Shown here: piece by piece, positions 47,531 to 64,000 of the stretch
Position numbering within the stretch: position 1 is the first letter of the stretch
Layout of the letters: every line of letters begins with the position of its first letter
DNA from: Rapana venosa
Lineage: Eukaryota > Mollusca > Gastropoda > Neogastropoda > Muricidae
Length of the DNA: 64,000 bases
Reading direction: 5' to 3'
Assembly: GCA_028751875.1 (NCBI GenBank)
Contig: CM054155.1
Location: forward strand, 9,715,782 to 9,779,781
Program-made: the position numbers and the translations under genes
The notes under the pieces: model-generated
Told to the model about the DNA's origin: nothing
Databases searched by the model: none
Seen by the model: the letters and a program-made list of their open reading frames with translations, nothing else

Positions 47531-50500
47531 TCTTTCTTTTCCTTTCCACAGTGTCTTTCACTGTGTGCAGTCTCCATGTTACTGCACGAGCACACAGGAA
47601 CGTGCTCCCAAGCATGTTCTCATTTATGTTCTTTTCACCAAATAAAACACACACTTGACTTTCATTCACGTTCCCCCTCTTGTTCAGATGCAGTTACAAA
47701 CGGACAAAGGAATTCTTTCAGCACTTCACTCGTTTAAAACATCACTTTGGTTTTTGTTTTTTTTAAACTTCTGTATTTCTTCTCTTTTTTTTCTCAAACC
47801 GACAAAGAGACGCGTTTTAACTGGGTGTTTTTTTCTTCATTTAGTTCCTTCATTCCTTACTTCTTTTTATATAATTTTTTCTTTCTTTCAGTCATCTTAT
47901 CTTTTTTTTTCTTTCTTTTCTTTTAATTTTTTTTTCTTTCATTCATCTCATATCAAATTATTCTCTATCCAGTGTGACACAAGGAATTTGCCTATACTCT
48001 TATGCATGCCACGCACGCATCTACACAACCACACACACACACACACGCACACAGTCCCAACCAACTTCACATCTTTTCGGACCCAACAGAGAGGAAAACA
48101 CCAAGACTGTTTAAAGGGAGAAAATAACGTCACAGACGACACGGGCAAATAATGGGCTTGATCAAAATGTCATGCTGCAAGATCTCTTCGGTGGCACACA
48201 ACAGTCCAAAAGTCAAGAAGCTTTTAAAACAACATCAGAAATAAATGAATTTTAAAAAAAGAAGAGATAAATCATTCATTTAGATCATTAACAATAATAT
48301 AAAATAAAAAATTTTTTTACAGAATATGAGCTGCAGAGTAGACAGTGATCAATTTGACAGTTCTGCATCAATTCCCTGCCCACACAAATCCTGAATAATA
48401 ATTAAAAAAATTAATTTTTAAAAAAAGTAAACCAGTAAAAAAAATCCCCCATTGACAGAGTGAAAAAAATTCAAATCAACAGTCTATGCTTTTTTTTTTT
48501 AACACAACTTTCAGCTAAACGTCTTGACATTTTATTTAACAAGGAGAAAATGTTTATAAAAGTAATCTTGTGCGCAGCAAGCATAGACATTTACAGGTGA
48601 ATAAATAAATAAATGAATGAACAGATCCAGAATTTTAACAGAAATGAATTTTTCCTGACAGATAAATGGATCAAGAAAAAACATTATGAGATGATGATAG
48701 AAAAAATTAGACCAAAATGCATGACAGAAAGTATGATCTGAGGTGAATAAATAAATAAATGGAAATAAACGTACAGATTTAGACCAAAAGTCAAGGCAAG
48801 AAGAGAACAAAGAAATGCTCAAGATACAACCTTCATTTCAACGGTCACAACACTTGCATCTCTTAAAAAACAATCACTGATGAATTATCATGTGACTTAT
48901 CCCTTAAAACATGAATTAACAAGGTTTTACCCTCAAAACAAACAAATGCATAAATCAATTTTATATTTTTAAATCATCCAAAACAAAACAATAATATTAA
49001 GATCCCTGGAGAAAAAAATCTTGAAATATTCAGTACACATTTTTTTAGTGACAGCCTTTATGTACACAATCACGCATGAACTAAATATTACTTGCCAGAA
49101 ATCCTTTCCTGTACCTCAAAACAGTGTCTGAATTCATTGGATATTTCATTTTCATCCCATGAATTCTACTAGTCTTTTTGGTTTGTGTATAACAACACAA
49201 CTTTGCGTGAGCTTTATCGGTAATAATATATTACTTTCCCCCCTTCAAAAAAACAAAGCACATACTTTTAAACTGTTGTATTTCATCGGTCCATAGCATA
49301 TGCACCATTCACATACATGCCGATACTAATTTCTTCATCATTTATCTACATTTACTCAAATTTACATTTCTATCTAGTCATCTTAAGGTAAAACAGTCAT
49401 CCCATCTTGGTTTACCCTTTACAGAAAAGCATGAAATATAACATAGAGCACTTCAAGCCAAAAAAATTTAAGTTTTCTTTTTCAATCATGGAAACGAAAT
49501 ATAAAAACAGTGAAAAGTCACAAGCAGAATATAAATGATAAAAAATTGGAAAAAATAAGGAAACAAAAGGTAACAAAGTATATGAACATTTTTTTTTTTC
49601 CATTTTATTCCCAACAACAACAAAAACTTTCTATCCTGAACTACTTGATTCTCAAGTTCCTTCTTTCTGAAGACACTGACATGCGGAAACACGAGGGAGG
49701 AAATCAAACACATAGCCAGCAGGCAGAGAGGGACAGGAGGCAGCATGGGGAGAAACAATTCCAAACTCCAAAGAAATTTAATTATGTACAAACGTCCTCG
49801 GATCACATCTTTACAAAACAACGCCGATGTACACATAAAGAAAGGAACAAACACGCGCGAATCATAAGTACACTGTCCCTGATTATTCAGTGATAACGTT
49901 CACATCATAACAAAACACAACAAAAAGACATGTATAGCATAACCAGAATGATAATTAAACAAACAAAAAAGAAGAAGAAGGAGAAGAAACCAACACTTAC
50001 CATCATTTCAGCTAATAATGCCACAGATAATGCTAATATTGACACAATGCAAATGTACACATGTTGGAGAATGACTGAAGAGATGCTGGCTGGCTGGCTT
50101 TGTCCTTTAGCTTCCCTGCTAAACAGAGTGGGGTGTTGGTTTTTATTCTAAACTCTTCACTACAGCCCAGCCCAATGAACACAAGGTTTTGAGAATATTT
50201 CAAAAAGATATATATTTCTCTTCAAACTGGCCGGAGAGATATCAAGAAATTAAAGGGCAGAAACATACAAAAGTGATAATATTGAAAGTCAATCACAGCA
50301 AGCAACTAGATTTTCAACCTTAAAAAAAAAACCAAAGCAACACACAGGAAAAGCTGATTCTAAAAACAAACCCACTTGCCACCATTCGTTTTTTAAAGTT
50401 GAATCAGACTGATTAACATCACTGGTAACAAAAATCTAAAAGACAGTGATTGTTGCAGCCTTCTGATCACTGTGAAATGCCTGAAGGATGTTGCTCCAGA

Positions 50501-52851
50501 TCTGCAATACTGGGGCTTTAAGACCACAACCGGAACAACAGCAAGCACCCACCAGTAATTGATAACAGCAAAAGAAAAGTTTATTTGTTGCTCTGTCCTT
50601 GTGAGTACAAACATATCTATATGTATGCTGTTTTAAACATCTGTATATTGTTATAAGCTTGCCTATTCTTATTATTAACAGTCTTTAAAAAAAATAATAA
50701 AAGGAAACAAACGTATAAACTACTGGCTATCATAGAATCTGCTTTGCACTTGCCTTTCAAAATAACATTGCCAATCCTTGAACTCAAAATTACTTTTATA
50801 AATTTAGATGCCGAAGTGCACAGTTCTGGAGAGCACAAAACCAACGTTCATGGCTCATGAATAAGAAAGCGCTCTCTTTTTTCTCTCTCTCTTTTTTTTC
50901 AAAGCCAGCTTGGGTTGATTTTTCCCCCCTGTTAAAAATGCATTCATTATTTTTCAGTACGAAAAGCCAGGGCTTCTGAGTTTCCCTATTTCTAGCATCC
51001 TGATTAAAATAAAAGAAACAAAACAAACGCTGGGAAATCACCCTCTTCTGCCTTCAATGATCCGCTCATCACTATAATCCACACCCTTTCCTACCCTACC
51101 CAAGACCCCCATCATCATCAAGCAACTCTCTACAATGCAGCAGACATCTCACACAGTCAGAGGCTGAAACTGCAACACATCCAGATTCCTAGTCCACCCA
51201 CTCCAAGAGACATGAACATACTGCAAACAGACCACCAGATACTTCGTTAAGCACACAATGTTCACCATTCAAAAGGGCTTAAAAGCCAGATCCGCTCACA
51301 GGAATATCACTACTAATCCAGTTTGCTGTGCATTCTATTGGCAGTTGCAGCTGAAGCTAAGAACAGGTGTAGTTCAAACGTAAGAGGTACACTTCGACGG
51401 AGGCTGGCTCTACAGTGCACGCCACATACTGAATGAAAAACAGTGGGATGAGGAGTGAGAATGGTACTGGATAGGAGTGCGTACATCTCCAAACAAAACA
51501 TATAAAAGTCTTTGTGCTGAAAAAATATGTCTACATAAATTTGTGTAGCAAATCTTTTAAAAAAATATATTGATATAAAATAGTAACATTTCAACCAAAT
51601 TCTTTTTATAAAGTGACACACCAATGCTACAAAACATGCAATGAGACGTGATTTGCCCTTGTATGTACCATAAACACAAGCCATGAAAATGGATACTGAC
51701 CACATTTTTTTTCTTTTGGGAATATGATAATATATTATTAACCAGAATCATTTACTGTAGTCGTGTATAACACACAATTAATTAAAGTGGTCTACATGCA
51801 GTTACCATTACAATATCACCAAAAGTAATATGGGTTATAATGACACAGCAGTGTTACTACATTAGTAAGCATCATCAGAAAGATTATTTCCACTTCAGGT
51901 ACGCAAGACATTCATATTCAAACAGAATGTTTTACATTCATATTCAAACAGAATGTTTCTTTGCTGAAGAAAGATACTGATGGGTTATCCAGAATACTTT
52001 TCCTTCGCTTTTTATTCATGTCCATTACCAGAGCATGCCTTTTTCAATTGCCTTTCTCTTTCTTCTCTTTTTTTTTTTTCTTCCCTGAACAAATCGTCAA
52101 ATGATGAAGAAGGGCGACCAGAGAGATACACGAGCAAAGGTGACGCACAATCCTGGAGACAATTTCAAGACACAGATCTATCATCTCTCAACCTTTCAGT
52201 TTCACACCCTTCCAGTTCCACCAACTCGCATAAAATGTCAGCTTCAACATTTTTGTGGCTTCCTTTTTCAAAAACTGTGAATGTCCGGGAAATACACGAG
52301 TTCATAAGAATGACATGACATGAACGTTGAAGTGCTGACATGTAGTGTGACACACAACTTTGCTGCATGATGGGGGGAAAGGGGAGATGAAAAAAATAAA
52401 AGAGAGAGAGAGCGGTAAAGAAGTGATGTATGTATATAATGTATCTATGAGGTTAATGCATTCATAACGAAGATGATATAAGGATGTCTTCACTGGCCTT
52501 TTTATCTGATATAATCAATGTCATGACATATTCAATACGTTTTAAACCATTACATCACTTGAACAAGAAAAATAAACCTGTTGATGATTTTTTTTTCATG
52601 GTGTCCAATACAAAGTAATATGATGAATTACTTATACTTGATATAAAATATAATCACTATGATGAACAGTTTTGTTACACCACACTACTGTAGTTAGTAT
52701 GTAAATGCTGGATCTGACACATGTATAAAAGAGGATACATACATACAGGTGGATCCACATAGTCATAGCCATACATGCAGTCAATACTCTCTCTCTCTCT
52801 CCACCCCCCTCTCCCTCCCTCTCACTTAACACACATTCTCTCTTTCTCTGT

Positions 52852-52924
<73 letters not shown>

Positions 52925-53830
52925 TGCCTTTGACATATACCATTTAACACAAACACAAAACTGTCAACAAATACTACTTGTCAGAAACAGAATATACTAG
53001 ACTTTGTTGCAGCAGCCTTCGCACAAATGCTGACAAACTCACCCATTATCAAGTCATTACTATATTGTAACATAGTACTCCAAATAAAAGAAAAAAAAAC
53101 CACCCTAACCATCATGCTGCTTCCACACATTTTAGTCCTAAACCTCAAATATCAATTTATCTTTTTATTGTCAAAATAAGTTCCTTTATTACTTCAAAAC
53201 ACAAAAAAAGATTATCCGACTAATAAAATATGGACTTTGTCAAATGGCATCTTCACATGATTTACAGAATGATAAACTCAAGAAGCAGTTTCCATTTTAA
53301 TGTAACAAGTATGCAAAACAGGTGTGTGCATATTCATTAACTTTTTACCTGAGAGCAAGAACTATTTCTGACAGAAATTTTTTTTTTCTTTTCCAAAAAC
53401 AAACAAAATCAAACTAACCACAACCACCCCCAACGACTGCAAAACCTACAACAAACACCACCACCATGGTGATTCTTTAGAGCAAAATAGCTGCATCTGA
53501 CAAACAAGATCATCAAGTAAATTATAGAGCAGGGATGGATTTAAACCCCAGCCACTGCCCCCCCCCCCCTTACTAGAAACAACTACGACAAAATACAGCT
53601 GTCACTGCTGCAACAATATTCACAGATTTCAACTTCAAGTGATCATCCACTTTCCAAGAAAAACCAAACAACAAATCGACTGCCCTCTACATACATGTAT
53701 GCCAAGTGTGAAAAGTTGACTACATACTAAACAAACAACTGGACCAACAAATACACAAGCAAGGACGAAAAAGCAAAACAAACATCAGACAAGAAAAACA
53801 AAAAGTGACACACACACACATACACATGCG

Positions 53831-53894
<64 letters not shown>

Positions 53895-54594
53895 CAAAGA
53901 AATCTTACCAAAAGAAAATGACAAAAGTGGAGACTCCAAAACACGCTCAGCACAAGCACTCACTCCCCTCATTCTCCCAGTCATGGAAATTTCAAAGCGC
54001 AACACTATGGTTCAATCCACAAAGACAGCCAAGAAAGATGACAAAAAACCCCTTACATACAACAGTCACACTCTTTTTGTGTAGGTCTCGACAGTTGAGA
54101 ACAGCAATATCAGCGCAGGAACAACAACAGTAACTAGTACATATGGCAGTGAAACTTTTCAACTCAGCATTGCTCGACAGTTTCAAGACAGAGGACACTA
54201 TGGATACAAACCATTCACCCTTTCAACAAAATTAAAAAGGAGGGGGAAAAAGATTAATGAAAAGTAGTTGTGTGTGAATATTGTAATAATATCAGCAATG
54301 AACACTCAGATTTTTTAAGGTGGTGGTAGTGGAGAGAGGAGTCAAATAAATTCTGAAGTACAAACTGAATAAACCAAACCAAGGAACAAGGCTAAAATTA
54401 AAAAACCAGAATGGACCACACACAACAAAAACACTGCAAATTTACTGTTGTACAACCAGGATCATGAAGCCTGCATTTAAAACAACAACATCAGAATAGA
54501 ACCAAAATGAAAATTTGGGAAACTCGTTTCTCTATTAGTCTTTCCTGAGCACAGTCTATGCCTCTAAATGACCACGTGACCTTGAAAAAAGAGG

Positions 54595-54632
54595 GTTAAT
54601 CCAGCAGTGCGTGCGTGTGTGTGTTGTGTGTG

Positions 54633-54714
<82 letters not shown>

Positions 54715-54747
54715 TGTGTGTGTGTGTGTTTGGTGTGTGTTGAGTGT

Positions 54748-54785
<38 letters not shown>

Positions 54786-54885
54786 TGTGTGTGTGCGTGT
54801 GTGTGGTGTGTGTGTGTTTGTGTGTGTGTGTGTGTTGTGTGTGTCTGTGTGACTGCATGTGTTTGTGACTGTGTGAGTGAGTGTT
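54595..54885. repeat. (GT)n block
   Basis: Nearly pure GT over about 54630-54712, then interrupted GT. A related (CA)n block is at 52854-52917. Confidence 0.9.
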
Positions 54886-57695
54886 CATCTGTCTATAATC
54901 ATATATTGCATTTATACTTACTTTGTAGATCATCTATAAGCAAACTTGTAAAATCATCTTATTTACTACCACCAACAATTACTGATTTTCTTTCTGTCTT
55001 CTTTTTGTTGATGTTTCTTTTTAAAAGAATTTTCCATTAAGTTAAATCTTTAAAGGATAAATCAGACATCAAAAGAAAGGATAGAAAGTGACATGAATGG
55101 AAACATTTTGTTTACAGTATAAAAACATGACCTGTAGTCCAGAATGTCCTTACGACATAACGATCAGCTTAGTCATCACAACAAAAAAATATAAAGCTCA
55201 ACTAACTACGACACATTGCCGGCCAATACAGACTGAAAACCAAAAAAGAGAAAAACTGACAAATTATAATCTCTTTCACAACAACTTGTCAGTCATATTT
55301 ACAACCATGGCTTTGAGGCTGATTGTACAAAAAAACAAACAATAATCCTGTTAATGACGACAGCAACAACCAATGCAGAACAAAAGTAACAACAGGCATA
55401 CAACTCATACTGGTCAACACACCAGGGCAGTAATAACTTTAGTAGAGAGAGAAACATAATGTTCATAATAATGAATACTACAAACACAATAAAGTAGAAA
55501 AGAAAGAGTAATGAGTAAGAAAAAAAAACAACCAAAAAAAAACTCTCCGGCATATTTTACATGGTGAAAAGTTGAGAGAGAGAGAGACTGTATTATTGTA
55601 CGTGCATGTGTTGTTTTGTTTTCAACATTTCTTATTCAATACGTATTTCCTGAGACTTCCTACTTGTACAACACAACTAGCAACAACAACAACAACAACA
55701 AATCACTGATGAACAGTCCTTTGACAATATAGTGAAAAGAAGCAAGAATCATTCAACAAGCAAAGAAAAAAACTATTTTAACAAAAGTAGTACTGGAAAA
55801 GTCAAACATTTCTCTAAATGGTTGGTTTTAATCCACTTTCCAAAGCTTATAAAATGTACTTTGTGAAGTAACGACCTCAACTACATCCAACTGTCCGTAA
55901 CCCATGGATGGATGTTTCCACTGATTTGACACAAAGCCAGATTCCCATGCCTTCCTTACCCAGCCCATCTTGGCAGGAGATCTGACACGACAGCTTGTCT
56001 TCTGAATGACAGGATACACCAGGTCTACAGTTCAACGCTGGTGGTTAGCCCTGGCACAAGTGTCTGCAACTTTCTACATCAACCTTCCACCACACCTTTC
56101 TTCACAGGGTATGCTGCCACTTCCAATGCTTTGTCTGCAGTCTTAGAAATGTGAACTGAAGCACTTACTTCTGCCCTGACTAAAAACAGCCTTAGACTGA
56201 AATCTGTGCTTACATTTTTTTTGGCACAGAGCAGGTTTTATGTCTCAGTCTGTTATGATCTGATCCCTACTGGCAGAAGCAGAAGACAGTGTAGACCACT
56301 CATCCTCGGCACCGAAGCTCTCTCCCCCTAACACAACCCCCTCCTCTCAGATGGGTGAGGGCCTGTTGGCGCTTTGGGCAGCAGACACAGCCCTGCCACT
56401 TGGCTCAGTTTTGTGGCCGACACGGTTAGTTCCTCCAGAAGGAAATGAGGTTGTTCTGGAATTGCACAACTGGCATCTGGTCTTTAAACAACAACAACAA
56501 ATCAACAAAACTCTCAAATCCCCCTATGAGCCCTTTCGACAGAATATGGTCTTTCGAGGCAAGATACTAAAATGCAACTGGCTCTTTCTGATGAACAACT
56601 ATTGCTGCTTTAGGCAAATACAGTCATGAAAAAATCACTGAAATTGCTAACTCCAGAATAAAAGTAAGACAATGAAAAAAGAAAATGAACTGATTTGAAA
56701 AACAGTTTTACCTGGAAAAAAAAGAAGAAAAAAACAAATAGAGCCTTTCCCCTAACATTTTGCAAAGTTTTAAGAAAATGCTAAAACCATACATTCAATT
56801 ACAAGCAAGCACACAATGCAAGAACAATGCATTAACAAGGGGAGGAAAAAAAGGAAGAACTGCGCAATGGAATTCATAGCTATCCCTCAGTGTTGTTCCA
56901 TGATTGCACCTCCACTCTCTGCTTTCTGTGCACATGACGATCCTGACAACACACACCACCCGTCCTTCCACACTGGACTTCTGCACGCACAGGACCACAG
57001 GGAGAAAACAACAACAACAACAACCAATCAAAACCGCTACACACAACCCAACATGTACATCTCAACAGCGACAAACATGAAAAATATGGACCACAAATGC
57101 TTGATTAAAAACAATGTACAACCGTGCCTTTAAAATTACACAGATGCTGAATGTTAAAAACAAAAAAACAAAATGTGATTATACACAATGTTTAAATTTT
57201 GTTTATAGCATGAAAGTCATGTCCCAAAAAGGTGTATATTTTTACAAATGAAAACTGTATATTATATATGTCACAACAGCATCTCACCCAGTCAGATTCA
57301 CACACACAAAAAAGACCGTTATCTCAGGTCAGTTTTCCGAAAAGGAATCTAAATGGCTGTTCTCTCCTTCTCACTTGCATCTTCACAACTTCTAAGGAAA
57401 AAATATATTCAATGCAGATCTACACAAAACAAAACACCCCCCCACTGTGGTTATTCCTAGCGTACCTCCACAGCGCTGTCACCGTCACACTATGGAAGGA
57501 AGGAAGCTGATTGCTGGCTGACAGGAGAGTATTCGTAAGGAAGAGTATGGCAAGACTATTGATTCCATTTCATCTGATATTTCATGAATTTGAAGCAGTC
57601 CTGCGTTCAGTGATCACCTCATCTGTCCTGCATTTGCTGAACATCTGACAGGCTTCTGATGTGAAGTGTTCAGTACTGACCCTGGTGATGACATT

Positions 57696-57957
57696 CATGT
57701 GCACTGTTCTCTATGCACATACTGATTTATGTCAACCTACAACACATTCTTGTGCACTGTTCTCTATGCACATACTGATTTATGTCAACCTACAACACAT
57801 TCATGTGCACTGTACTCTATGCACATACAGATCTATGTCAACCTACAACACATTCATGTGTACTGTTCTCTATGCACATACTGATCTATGTCAACCTACA
57901 ACACATTCATGTGCACTGTTCTCTATGCACATACTGATCTATGTCAACCTACAACAG
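57696..57957. repeat. 53-bp minisatellite, about five copies
   Basis: Unit CATGTGCACTGTTCTCTATG, CACATACTGATTTATGTCAA, CCTACAACACATT. Copies differ at a few positions. 53 is not a multiple of 3, and the array is open in one frame throughout. Confidence 0.9.
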
Positions 57958-60298
57958 GATCTTTCAAGATCGTTTCTCTATGGATCATACTGCTATCAAC
58001 TACAAACATTGGGATTGCTGTTTAATGAAAATCTGATCTTGTCATAAACATTTATGTGATGTCTGTATGAACTAAATGATGTTATGTCAACTAATGGTCT
58101 GTCAGATGTTTTTGGGGTTTGGATTTGAAGGTTTTCATATATTTAGAAGATTGGGTTTTGTAATATGAATTTGTATGTGTCAGAAACCTTTAGTGATGTT
58201 TGATGTAACTGACTGGTTGTTCATGTAAGTATATTGTATAGTAGTGTGGTGTTGTCAGTAATTGGATAGAGGTGGTGGTGTGTGTGTGTGTTAGTGTGTT
58301 GTTGTGTGTTTGTGGTGACACTCAGCAATGCATGTGTACCTATGTTTAAACGAATCAGTGCTAGGTGCTGACAGTGTAAAGAAATATACCATGCAAGGTG
58401 CTGATACATGCATTACAGTTCGCTCACTCTCTACTACACTCCCATCTTCTTTCTCTACTACTACACTCCCATCTTCTTTCCTAAACCTGACGCAGGGGGG
58501 GGGGGATAGAAACATCTACAGCCAAACCAACCTGACTTCACACTTCTTCCTAAGAACTCACGTGACCACGCCATCATCATCAGGCCAACTCGAAGCTCCT
58601 CTTTCTGCCTGACCATACTCTTCCCTAGAGACTCCACACAAGCATGTACACACCAGGCAGGTGGTCAGCAGAAAACTGTCCGTCAGATCCGTCACTCCAG
58701 GTTTTCAAGTCTTTCAACACAAAACGTCCGTCCAGTCGATGCGTATCCATCACCGCTGGCAACAGGCGACAACCAACCGAGCCTGCTGTTGCCCAGTTCA
58801 ACTTTGTGCTTTCTGTTATTCTCTACTCTGTATTTGTCTATCCCTGTTACGTACTGTACACAAACGATGTCTTCTCCTCAGTCCAGCCACACTCAAAGTT
58901 GCAATGGTGAAATGTTTCCTCCCAGCAGCAGTGAAAACCATTCTTGTGTTGTTTCACAATAGAGTCAACTCCAGGTCAGTTCCTTGATCATAGGACACAG
59001 GCACCTTTCTTCACTGCACTCTGTCCTTCCCCTTCTGTCCAGTTCCCTGCTTGTGCTGAGCTCGGGTGGCTACGAGTGAATTACCTCTATAAGAGACAGA
59101 ACTGCGTGTCGCAACGAAACTCACAACCACGAACAAGAAGGCGATTACAGTTTGTAAGTCACAACACTTTGTTTTCTTCGCTGACGTTTCAGTATAGGGG
59201 TGTGTGTGTGTTGTGTGTGTTTGTGTGTGTGTGTGTGTGGTGTGCGTGTGTGTGTGTGGTGTGTGTGTGTGCATGTTACAGCTGAAGTGAAGCTATAGCA
59301 GGGACAGAAGGCGTTCTGTTGTTTGTACCGCGAGATGAACACAGTAAATCCCTATTTTTCAAACTAAAAAAGATTTTTCATAATATCAACAGAGATCTCT
59401 TCAAAATGCCCTTATTATTTTTTTCAAAAAGGAGCCTAAATTTGGGCGAGTCGTTCTTTGGGGCTGATAAGCTGAAATTTACCAGTGACTGAAATAAGCT
59501 CTTTTTTGAAAAATACAAACTTTCTAAAAATTGAACAATGCCCATTTTGCATACATGTGGACACAGTTTCTAGCCTAGAGGGCGACGTTCCAGAAAGAAG
59601 CACAGGGAGAGAAGAGCGTTATACACTGTGGGAGAGTCCTGTCCACACTCTACTGGCCTCGCTTCCCTTCTTGGTCCCCAACAGTCAGCACTCAACACAT
59701 CTGCACAGCTGTCACCAGTTGGCTTCAGTTTTCCTTCACTTTACTTCTGATTTTGTACGATTTTTTTTTTTTTTGCTTAGCTGTTTTTCCACTTTTTTAA
59801 CAGCTCATTTTTGTTTGTTTTTCTTCACTTTTCCTGCAACTGTTTTTTTTTTTTTCTTGTCTTGAAAGCACAACGAAATGCCGGTCGGCTCACCAGCTGA
59901 TCTGTATTTCATGATCATACGCTAACACTGAGATCTATCTGGCAGTTGTTTGTTTGTTTGTTTGTTGTTGTTTTTTCAAGTTTCCTTTCACTTTGTTTCC
60001 CTTTAAGCTAGAACAGGTCCAGTCTCCTTAACTGGCGAAACTTTTTTTTTACACATTTCCTCCCTGTTCAACCTTTTTCTTATTTTTCCTCGACAGGTTT
60101 TGATAAAGTTAAAGCACGGGTGGCAACAAACAAATCTGGGGAGGGGGGAGGGAGGGAGGGAGGGAGGGAATCGAAAAACCACCAGCTGGCACTCTGGCCT
60201 TGCTTGCGCCTCAGCAGAGCTCTCGTGGCCTGTAAGTTCCCGGTTGTCCATCGTCTCCGTCATACAAAAGTCTCTCGTTCAGCCGACCGGCTCGCTAG

Positions 60299-63592
<3,294 letters not shown>

Positions 63593-63604
63593 CTGCAACA
63601 ACAA

Positions 63605-63775
63605 GACATGAAAAGACGGTGACATGAAAGATGGTGACATGAAAAGACGGTGACATGAAAGTTGGTGACGTGAAAAGACTGCGACATGAAAGACTGTGAC
63701 GTGAAAAGACTGCGACATGAAAGATGGTGTCGTGAAAAGACTGTGACATGAAAGATGGTGACGTGAAAAGACTGG
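63605..63775. repeat. ~31-bp minisatellite next to a kinase acceptor
   Basis: Alternating GACATGAAAGATGGT and GACGTGAAAAGACTG half-units. On the kinase strand the array is pyrimidine-rich (TTTCATGTC) and ends about 13 bp before the exon at 63592. Confidence 0.88.
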
Positions 63776-63782
63776 ATGTGAG

Positions 63783-64000
63783 TGAACCACCACAGAGCTG
63801 AAACTCATTCCCTCTCCCTTGTGTGCCTGTGGCATAGAAAACCAAACAGACGAGCACATCCTTCAGAGGTGCACACTATTCAGCGACCTGAGGAAGATTG
63901 TGTGGCTGATGGAGATAACCCTGCAAACCAAGCTGTATGGCCCACGAGAGCAGCTGGAAAGGACTTGCCATTATTTCTCCCAAACACATTTGACAGTGTA
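63783..64000 (+). mobile_element. 3' fragment of a non-LTR retrotransposon ORF2, cut by the window edge
   Basis: An open plus-strand frame, lacking a Met, reads TELKLIPSPLCACGIENQ, TDEHILQRCTLFSDLRK and TKLYGPREQLERTC. The CxC-x(8)-H-x(4)-C arrangement is the C-terminal zinc-knuckle-like segment seen after the reverse transcriptase in CR1/jockey-type elements common in molluscs. It lies in an intron of the kinase gene. Confidence 0.65.

Larger units (their letters stand above)
44300..60298 (-). other. 16-kb stretch without recognisable exons: kinase 3' UTR plus intergenic sequence
   Basis: No splice-bounded coding segment was recognised on either strand. The DNA is A/C-rich on the plus strand, the composition expected for the non-template-like strand of minus-strand transcripts. 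It has few SINEs between 45.3 and 60 kb, consistent with a long 3' UTR of the kinase gene. It contains (AG)n, (CT)n, (CA)n and (GT)n blocks and tandem arrays at 47320-47530 and 57696-57957. The division between UTR and intergenic DNA cannot be placed. Confidence 0.35.

Noticed and set aside
49510..49893. 127-codon plus frame and its antisense
   Set aside because: Lys/Gln/Asn-rich, reflecting A-rich composition. No domain or splice boundaries.
54556..54933. His/Thr and Val/Cys open frames
   Set aside because: Translation of (GT)n/(CA)n only; the same holds at 10830-11266, 11382-11919, 36249-36592 and 13297-13830.
55828..56019. 63-codon minus frame (ends FYKLWKVD)
   Set aside because: Non-repetitive and looks protein-like, but no splice support or recognisable family; left as part of the probable kinase 3' UTR.

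Overview
This is eukaryotic DNA, most likely from a mollusc and probably a marine gastropod. Genes are split into short coding exons (60-260 bp) separated by kilobase introns. The introns are packed with (GT)n, (CT)n, poly-G and minisatellite tracts, several tRNA- or 5S-derived SINE families and RTE-type LINE copies. There are no bacterial-style operons. The species call is an inference from repeat style and protein similarity only.

Three host genes can be assembled by joining exons in phase. (1) Plus strand, 219-24579: nine exons encoding about the last 299 residues of a beta-arrestin (non-visual arrestin). The first ~110 residues lie upstream of the window. A long 3' untranslated region probably runs to about 33.05 kb. 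(2) Minus strand, 44212-36762: a four-exon, 139-residue small membrane protein resembling TMEM254. A full-length but broken RTE-type LINE sits in its last intron in the opposite orientation. (3) Minus strand, 63592-60299: the last four coding exons of a Src/FRK-like tyrosine kinase domain. Its catalytic Asp (HRD to HRN), metal-binding Asp (DFG to GFG) and activation-loop Tyr (to Phe) are all replaced, so it is predicted to be a pseudokinase. Its SH3/SH2 part would lie beyond the right edge.

Layout: 0-24.6 kb arrestin exons and introns; 24.6-33.05 kb probable arrestin 3' UTR with minisatellites; 33.1-36.7 kb convergent zone and probable TMEM254 3' UTR; 36.7-44.2 kb TMEM254-like gene; 44.3-60.3 kb no recognisable exon, probably intergenic plus the kinase 3' UTR; 60.3-63.6 kb kinase exons; 63.78-64 kb LINE 3' fragment. 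The plus strand is T/G-rich in the left half and A/C-rich in the right half, changing near the convergent gene ends.

The most interesting items are the predicted Src-like pseudokinase, a SINE family joining a tRNA-like head to a 5S-rRNA-like segment, an unclassified ~350-bp retroposon with a perfect 13-bp target-site duplication, a tandem partial duplication of an arrestin exon with its splice donor, and acceptor sites built on GT-rich rather than C/T-rich tracts. The three genes have no evident shared pathway; their adjacency is probably incidental.
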